A stretch of DNA of 8,505 nucleotides, from NCBI GenBank assembly GCA_030602675.1, contig JAUVZH010000094.1, forward strand, positions 1-8,505, in the 5' to 3' direction. Position numbers and translations under genes: made by a program. Of the stretch, positions 1 to 4,374 are shown in pieces (position 1 is the first letter of the stretch; each line of letters begins with the position of its first letter). The notes under the pieces are model-generated. The model saw only the letters and a program-made list of their open reading frames with translations, made no database searches and had not been told where the DNA came from. The stretch comes from Candidatus Heimdallarchaeota archaeon (GTDB taxonomy: Archaea > Asgardarchaeota > Heimdallarchaeia > JABLTI01).

Positions 1-23
1 TTAGATTACTTCATTAAAAAAAG

Positions 24-59
24 GATTCAAGTAAATACAACCAATTAATTATTTGAATC
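24..59. repeat. Imperfect inverted repeat (11-bp arms)
   Basis: GATTCAAGTAA at 24-34 pairs with TTATTTGAATC at 49-59, with one G-T wobble and a 14-base loop. It surrounds the stop codon at 46-48 of the frame entering from the left. It could be a hairpin at a transcript end or a protein-binding site. No strong T-tract follows directly, so the role is unknown. Confidence 0.35.
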
Positions 60-261
60 ATCTCGAACTTCTTTAAAGTTTCCACTTTTTCTATTTAAAT
101 TCCTCAAACATATACTTCCAAGTCTTCTTGAGAACGAATCTCCACCACTAATTGTTGACTAGACTTTTAAAAACCCAATAATGAAAAATCATTGATTGAA
201 AAGTAATTCTTCTGTTTGGATATTTAGAAGAAGAGAATGAAATATTGTCACAAAAAATCGG

Positions 262-381
262 ATGAAAAAGAACGAAAAACAACCAAATCACAAAAAAATG
301 GACGAGAGGAAAAACGAAGGAAAAAAAGAACTCGGAAACAGGAAAGGAGATAACCTCTTTCAAGGAAAGAACGATTCCTAA
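262..381 (+). CDS. Doubtful lysine-rich small ORF, 39 aa
   Basis: This short frame starts at ATG and encodes a very polar, low-complexity peptide dominated by Lys, Asn, Glu and Gly. I recognise no domain. No good ribosome site precedes it. Its base composition resembles the tail of the RAMP-HD gene at 3251-4327, so it may be a decayed fragment rather than an expressed gene. It is listed only because nothing else explains the region. Confidence 0.12.
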   Translation: MKKNEKQPNHKKMDERKNEGKKELGNRKGDNLFQGKNDS

Positions 382-500
382 AGCCCAGCTCAGCAAAACA
401 ACCATATATCAAACCCAAACAACTGTTAGATTTGTTTCTCATTGCTGAAATCTTCGAACAGTCCCCTCTGATAAGTTTGTATATTGATTTAACGATTTCT

Positions 501-2096
501 TTAATTTTTTTCTAAATCCTCTAACCAAATATGTTTGTAATTAACTACATTAACACTAAATCTTTCATACTTACCAAAAGTTCTCAGAAATTTACCTAAT
601 AATTTGTTTGAATAACTTCCACTTCTATTTGTAATTCCAAATAATTCTTTTCTTAATATTAGTAACTCTTCGTTGGATTGATATAACCTTGCTCCATTAA
701 CTGTTGGAATTAAACAAGCAGCTAATCTAGAAAAATCAGTAGAGGGTTTTAATGGAAGTCTAATAGGGGTTGAAGATGCAGACCGAAATAAGAGATTTTT
801 TTCGTACTTTAACAGTAACAGCATTAATTTTGTATTGGTTCTATGTAGATGTTTTAGTAATTTCTTGATTGTTATACCATAAGATGTCTGATATTGTTGT
901 AACTCTTGGCTAGTAAATAAACTAGCTTTTGAATTGATATTTCTGAAATAAGTTTCTAATCCAAGCACTGCTACAGTTGGTAGAAATTGAAAGTCAAAAT
1001 AGCCATCAGCAGTTATTTTATTTGAATTAAATCCACGAAACTCATAATTTTGAGTTGATTTTTGCATATAGTTAAGGAAATCTTTTAGCTTTTTGGGATG
1101 ATTTGAACCTATTAAATCAGCGAAATTAATCTTGTTTTTTGCTAAAATATTTACTTGATATCCTCCATTTGTTTTTGTGAAAAAGTTAGATTCGATATTA
1201 TTACTAGATAAATAATTTTGAAAATCTTTAGTGTATACTTTACTCATGGAACAAAAAACAATCTGGTTCTTAAACGAGCCATCTGCATCGAATGCCCCAC
1301 GCCAGTAGAGATTGCGAAACGGATCTCCTATGTGCTGGAAAAGGACAGGTTCTCGTAAAGAATCATACTTTGGTTCATCAATCGACTGGTTAGTGATGAA
1401 GTTGAACAATCGTACTGCCCAGAGGAGATTGAGTTTTACTATCCACGCACCGCCTGTTTTCATTAACTTCCCTTTCTTTGAGAATAAATCATTCAACATA
1501 TTAGATATGAATTCTATGTGTTCTTTTGTTTCATCCGCGATGATTATCCAGTAATCCCGAAGATTCCCATCCCCATTACAGATACCGCAAAGATAAGCAA
1601 GTTTGCTAGTAATTTTAGTTGGGAAAGTGAATGCTTCTCCACGGGCACTAGTGAAGTGAAGGAGGTTTTTATTACAAAAAGAAAGAAGAGTTGGTTCTAA
1701 TTCGAAGCTACACCGAAAGATTGGGAATGGCAAGGAACCTTTCGCAAGGTAGTTCAGGATGATCTCTTTCCATTGCATGATCGACTTGTTGATGGACTTA
1801 TAGAAATAATCGCGAACTGCTTCGCTAATGAGGAGAATATTCTTTTGAATTAACTCTTGCATTTCTTTATTAATTACTAGAAAAGGAAATCGAGCGATAA
1901 TCCGGTCAGAGCTTTTCACACGAACGAAATCGACCTTACGAACCATGATACCATACAGATTTGTGAAAGAAAGGTCTTCATTAATAACGCGTTTTAGTCC
2001 TTCCTGTTCTATGAGTGTATTTGCGGTTTCCCAGTTGTTATAGTTAATTGGATGTTTATCTAATAATTGGGGATCATTAGTCCAAGTAAGTGTCAT
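501..2096 (-). CDS. LAGLIDADG homing endonuclease, free-standing, 531 aa
   Basis: This is a DNA endonuclease of the two-motif LAGLIDADG family, which makes site-specific double-strand breaks that promote homing. The first motif is LAYLCGICNGDG at residues 166-177 with predicted metal ligand D176. The second is YWRGAFDADGS at 264-274 with ligand D272. Each is followed by the usual beta-beta-alpha half-domain; the second ends in a LIGSNHPKK segment (328-336) typical of the family's helix-end pattern. Residues 1-160 and 350-531 are extra and unrecognised, except that about 455-490 (RLAACLIPTVNG, then NEELL and ELFGI) resembles a third, degenerate repeat without the catalytic acid. The gene lies 70 bases downstream of the AbrB-type gene on the same strand, preceded by GATGAGGATAGT before the ATG, and may share its transcript. 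I see no intein or intron host frame around it. The family call is secure; target and activity are unknown. Confidence 0.85.
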   Translation of the reverse strand: MTLTWTNDPQLLDKHPINYNNWETANTLIEQEGLKRVINEDLSFTNLYGIMVRKVDFVRVKSSDRIIARFPFLVINKEMQELIQKNILLISEAVRDYFYKSINKSIMQWKEIILNYLAKGSLPFPIFRCSFELEPTLLSFCNKNLLHFTSARGEAFTFPTKITSKLAYLCGICNGDGNLRDYWIIIADETKEHIEFISNMLNDLFSKKGKLMKTGGAWIVKLNLLWAVRLFNFITNQSIDEPKYDSLREPVLFQHIGDPFRNLYWRGAFDADGSFKNQIVFCSMSKVYTKDFQNYLSSNNIESNFFTKTNGGYQVNILAKNKINFADLIGSNHPKKLKDFLNYMQKSTQNYEFRGFNSNKITADGYFDFQFLPTVAVLGLETYFRNINSKASLFTSQELQQYQTSYGITIKKLLKHLHRTNTKLMLLLLKYEKNLLFRSASSTPIRLPLKPSTDFSRLAACLIPTVNGARLYQSNEELLILRKELFGITNRSGSYSNKLLGKFLRTFGKYERFSVNVVNYKHIWLEDLEKN

Positions 2097-2166
2097 ACTA
2101 TCCTCATCTTCATCTGATAATTAATAATCTCAAATAATAAACATCACACAAAATAATCTAGTTTGC

Positions 2167-2331
2167 TCATTTCGGAGGAAGAGAAATCTCCTTTGTTATA
2201 AATATGCGACCATTTTTGTCTTCCACGAAGACAATATAATCACCTGTCGAAATTGCTAATTTTCTCCTAATATCAGCTGGTATTGATACTTGCCCTTGTC
2301 TTGTGACTTTTGAACTACCTATAAATTTCAT
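2167..2331 (-). CDS. AbrB/SpoVT-type DNA-binding protein, 54 aa
   Basis: This is a small transcription factor of the swapped-hairpin AbrB/MazE/SpoVT fold, which binds DNA as a dimer or higher multimer. The whole domain is visible: KVTRQGQVSIPADIRRKL at residues 8-25, matching the family pattern K-V-T-x-x-G-Q-x-x-I-P-x-x-I-R-x-x-L, then a hairpin to FITKE near 44-48. The protein ends SLPPK, so there is no room for a partner or toxin domain. GAGGG lies 7 bases upstream of the ATG and a TATA-like box on the same strand sits at 2381-2390. It is transcribed divergently from the RAMP pair and lies upstream of the homing endonuclease. By position it is the likely regulator of the module and of itself. 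It could instead be an antitoxin, but no toxin gene adjoins it. Confidence 0.85.
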   Translation of the reverse strand: MKFIGSSKVTRQGQVSIPADIRRKLAISTGDYIVFVEDKNGRIFITKEISLPPK

Positions 2332-2338
2332 AAATTTC
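2321..2338. repeat. Two tandem 9-bp direct repeats over the AbrB-type start codon
   Basis: ATAAATTTC occurs twice without a gap (2321-2329 and 2330-2338), spanning the start codon and leader of the AbrB-type gene. It also contains AAATTT half-palindromes. The position would suit an autoregulatory operator, but short AT-rich repeats are common by chance in this DNA. Confidence 0.3.
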
Positions 2339-2380
2339 CCTCTTAGGAATTTGCTTTCTATTCTTTGTATTGTAAAAATA

Positions 2381-2390
2381 ATATATAAAG
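2381..2390 (-). promoter_or_regulatory. TATA-like box for AbrB-type gene
   Basis: Read on the minus strand, CTTTATATAT is a good archaeal TATA box. Transcription would start about 25 bases downstream, near 2355-2360, giving a leader of roughly 25 bases to the ATG at 2331. Confidence 0.55.
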
Positions 2391-2415
2391 TATTATTAGA
2401 ACTATTAGTGGGGGG

Positions 2416-2427
2416 TTTATATATATT
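2416..2427 (+). promoter_or_regulatory. TATA-like box for RAMP operon
   Basis: TTTATATATATT is a strong archaeal TATA box, preceded by an unusual run of six G (2410-2415). Initiation would fall near 2445-2450, leaving a leader of about 25-30 bases before the ATG at 2475. It lies only about 25 bases from the opposing TATA box at 2381-2390, so the two preinitiation complexes would crowd each other. Confidence 0.6.
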
Positions 2428-2474
2428 AAAATTATTATATTTAGTAGAAATAATAAATATAATAAGTGATTAGC

Positions 2475-3275
2475 ATGACGGGAATATCAAGAAAATTTAA
2501 ACGGATAATCATCCTCGCCCAAACACCCATCAGTAAAACGGGAAATGGTCCAGCTGTTGGAGGGAAAGTAAACAATTTATTACTTTTAGGAAATGGTTCA
2601 GAGAAAGACAATGGAAATGGAAAAAGATACTTAGTAAAAGGCATTCGTGGTTGGATCAATCATGCAATGATGGCAATAGCGAAAGAAGAAGGAAAAGAAG
2701 TCTGTCACACATCAGATAAAATAGAAACTCAAAAAGGGGAAAACCTACTACCGGAAGGATTCCATGCTAACGGTAAATGCTACCCAGAAAAAGAGTGCAT
2801 CAAGCACAGACTAATGGGATCAATAGTAAAACAATCCAAGCTGAAATTTGAACCAGTGATAATTGTTTCAGAAGCAAACAGCAGAGGAAAGAGGGAAACA
2901 ATCACCCAAGCAGTTCATATAGCAACAGAACGAAGAAACGCACTAAAGAGCAAGTCAAAGTTCAGCATACAAGACTTCGGAGAGAGATACTTCTCAAGGG
3001 AACTGACAATAAAGATAGAATTGCTAGAAGAACTAACTAGAGAGGAATTAGGCTTTTTACTAAAAGCAATACTCTATGCACCAGAACTAGGACTAGGAGC
3101 AAGTGTGAACAATGGAGGAGGAAGAGTACAACTGAAGCAAATAACACTCCAAGAAGTAGTTAGAAGCAGAGGATTTGACAAGCAAGGAAAAGTAATCGAA
3201 GAAGAAAAAACTCGAAACCTATGGAAAGAAATGGAGGAAGGGATGAAAGCATGGCCAGCAGCAGCAAACGCTTAA
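2475..3275 (+). CDS. Cas7-like RAMP protein (derived CRISPR backbone subunit), 266 aa
   Basis: I read this as a divergent Cas7 family protein (Csm3/Cmr4/Csf2-like), the subunit that polymerises along a guide RNA. The supporting features occur in family order. Beta-1 (RIIILAQTPIS) is at 10-20. A YLVKGIRGW segment at 52-60 corresponds to the family's G-S-x-x-K/R-G-x-h-R helix. CIKHRLMGS at 108-116 resembles the C-x-x-C-R-L-F-G-S element of type III subunits. QAVHIATERRNAL at 145-157 corresponds to V-x-I-D-R-x-T-G-x-A. The C-terminal glycine-rich stretch LGLGASVNNGGGRVQL is at 205-220. The loop GGKVNN (29-34) lies where type III Cas7 carries its RNA-cleaving aspartate (GGxDNP), and no Asp is present. 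C77, H78, C102, C108 and H111 could bind zinc. The ATG at 2475 follows AAGTGAT; a GTG at 2466 is the alternative start. The gene overlaps the next by 25 bases. Codon use is A-ending and unlike EF-2. Confidence 0.7.
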   Translation: MTGISRKFKRIIILAQTPISKTGNGPAVGGKVNNLLLLGNGSEKDNGNGKRYLVKGIRGWINHAMMAIAKEEGKEVCHTSDKIETQKGENLLPEGFHANGKCYPEKECIKHRLMGSIVKQSKLKFEPVIIVSEANSRGKRETITQAVHIATERRNALKSKSKFSIQDFGERYFSRELTIKIELLEELTREELGFLLKAILYAPELGLGASVNNGGGRVQLKQITLQEVVRSRGFDKQGKVIEEEKTRNLWKEMEEGMKAWPAAANA

Positions 3276-4327
3276 GACTAATAGGAGAAGTAATCACACC
3301 AATAGTCGTTAACTCTCCTTTTTTCTATATCAAGGGATGTAAAATCACTGTCACAAAAGAACCTCGAGAAAATGAAAGAGGATACCTACCATACCCGAAG
3401 AAGAGCCACTATGGGAAACTCATCAAAGGAGTAAGAAAAGCACCAACAATAAGAAAATGCTTTCAGGGATTCATAGTTGTAGATTTTCCAAGAAACAACA
3501 ATCAAGCAAGAGAGAAATTACAATGGTTCTTATCACTAGAAGGTTTGGGAGCACATCAAAATAACGGGATGGGAAAAATAAAGTGGGTAGAGAAAAAAGA
3601 AATCATCCCACGTAGAAAACAACCTTTAGAGAAAAAACTAAAGATACGTAAAGGACTAGGACACCACCCAAAACCACTGCAAACAGCAATCAAAGCACTC
3701 CTACTACATGATTTTGTGCACACAGAAAAACACGACAGCAAGATCTATCAAGAGGTAGAGATAACGAGCAGCTTCATTCGAGAAGCATGTAAGAAACATC
3801 ATACAAATGGAGAGGAAAGATCAAACAATTGGCTCATACCAATAATCAAGAAATATGATGGAATAGCGTCTTTCTTAAGCAGAAGGATTCCAAGAAAAGA
3901 AGAGAGAAGATATGACTATGAGAATGGGGAAATAGACTGTAAGAAACTAGCAGAAGAAATAGCGACCAAACAACACTCAGTTTACGTGCTCTATAACTAT
4001 ATCTACTACAACAAAACAATGGCAAGGTTCTACGAAACAATAACTTTTGCAAACAACAAACTGAAAACACATCTACTACTCGCAGTTAACCTATTAATCA
4101 ATGATTTTAAAAAGGGAAAATTAACACTCGAGAATAATAGAGTAAAGATAGTTTCACAACCGACTAGAGATAAAGGAGAAACCGAAAAACCTATATCTGA
4201 GTCAAAGGTGCTGAAACGCATCTACTCAGCGAAAAAAGGGGTAGAAAAACAAACTACTACCCTGCAGGAACGGTCTGTGAGGGATGAAAACCGTCCAAGA
4301 AACACAGAAAAAAACCACTTGCGCTGA
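3251..4327 (+). CDS. RAMP domain fused to HD-like domain, candidate Cas5/Cas6-like partner, 358 aa
   Basis: Residues 1-115 look like one RAMP (RRM-fold) domain: beta-1 LRLIGEVITPIVV (8-20), then FQGFIVVDF (71-79), a helix, and the glycine-rich loop LEGLGAHQNNGMGKIKW (96-112). That pattern is typical of the C-terminal half of Cas6 or of Cas5. Residues about 135-285 are mostly helical and hold LLHDF (H153, D154), a second HD (161-162), KKHH (H183, H184) and LIPIIKKYDGIASFLSRR (195-212, D203). Order and spacing recall the HD nuclease domain of Cas10, where HH is followed by I-I-K-x-A-D-x-L-S-S-x-E-R. The tail from about 300 is basic and low-complexity. The ATG at 3251 was chosen because GGAGG and GGATGA precede it inside the previous gene; an in-frame ATG at 3221 is less likely. 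The HD reading is an inference. Alternatives are a stand-alone Cas6-like RNase with an unknown helical extension, or a degenerate HD without activity. Confidence 0.6.
   Translation: MASSSKRLRLIGEVITPIVVNSPFFYIKGCKITVTKEPRENERGYLPYPKKSHYGKLIKGVRKAPTIRKCFQGFIVVDFPRNNNQAREKLQWFLSLEGLGAHQNNGMGKIKWVEKKEIIPRRKQPLEKKLKIRKGLGHHPKPLQTAIKALLLHDFVHTEKHDSKIYQEVEITSSFIREACKKHHTNGEERSNNWLIPIIKKYDGIASFLSRRIPRKEERRYDYENGEIDCKKLAEEIATKQHSVYVLYNYIYYNKTMARFYETITFANNKLKTHLLLAVNLLINDFKKGKLTLENNRVKIVSQPTRDKGETEKPISESKVLKRIYSAKKGVEKQTTTLQERSVRDENRPRNTEKNHLR
4270..4294 (+). repeat. Small hairpin resembling part of a CRISPR repeat
   Basis: ACGGT (4270-4274) can pair with ACCGT (4290-4294). The loop contains TGAGGGATGAAAA, which resembles the TGAGGGATTGAAAC end of common archaeal and bacterial CRISPR repeats. 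Only one copy is present and it lies inside the tail of the RAMP-HD gene, so it is not an array. Chance similarity is quite possible. Confidence 0.2.
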
Positions 4328-4374
4328 GATAACTAAACAAAAAAAGAAAATAAAATTTAGTGAGTTGTATTCCC

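Larger units (their letters stand above)
1..500. other. Region without a convincing gene
   Basis: I find no supportable gene here. A plus-strand frame is open from the window edge and stops at 46-48, so it could be the last 15 codons of a gene entering from the left. A lysine-rich 39-codon frame (262-381, plus) follows. A further open stretch without a usable early start runs from 354 to about 515 in another frame. The plus strand is purine-rich between about 240 and 400, like the RAMP genes further right, so this may be decayed coding DNA. The hydrophobic minus-strand frames here are what a purine-rich plus strand produces by chance. The minus-strand T-rich runs could help end transcription from the endonuclease gene. 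Confidence 0.4.

Noticed and set aside
148..442. Two overlapping hydrophobic minus-strand ORFs (85 and 64 codons) that could be small membrane proteins
   Set aside because: The plus strand here is A/G-rich, so the minus strand automatically yields Phe, Leu, Ser and Val codons. The two frames overlap each other, have no ribosome site and show no family pattern.
1312..1700. Plus-strand frames of 80 and 60 codons inside the endonuclease gene
   Set aside because: They are antisense to the conserved LAGLIDADG core and show no independent coding signal.
501..2096. The LAGLIDADG protein as an intein or intron-encoded endonuclease
   Set aside because: There are no splice-junction blocks at its ends, it has its own start and stop, and no host gene frame continues on both sides.
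3251..4327. Calling the second RAMP protein an ordinary Cas6
   Set aside because: Cas6 normally has two RRM-like domains in about 220-280 residues, with the glycine-rich loop near the C-terminus. Here one short RAMP domain is N-terminal and over 200 residues of mainly helical sequence follow.
4360..4374. GTG at 4360 as the EF-2 start
   Set aside because: It would use up the AGTGAG sequence that serves as ribosome site for ATG 4375, and the five added residues match nothing typical of EF-2.
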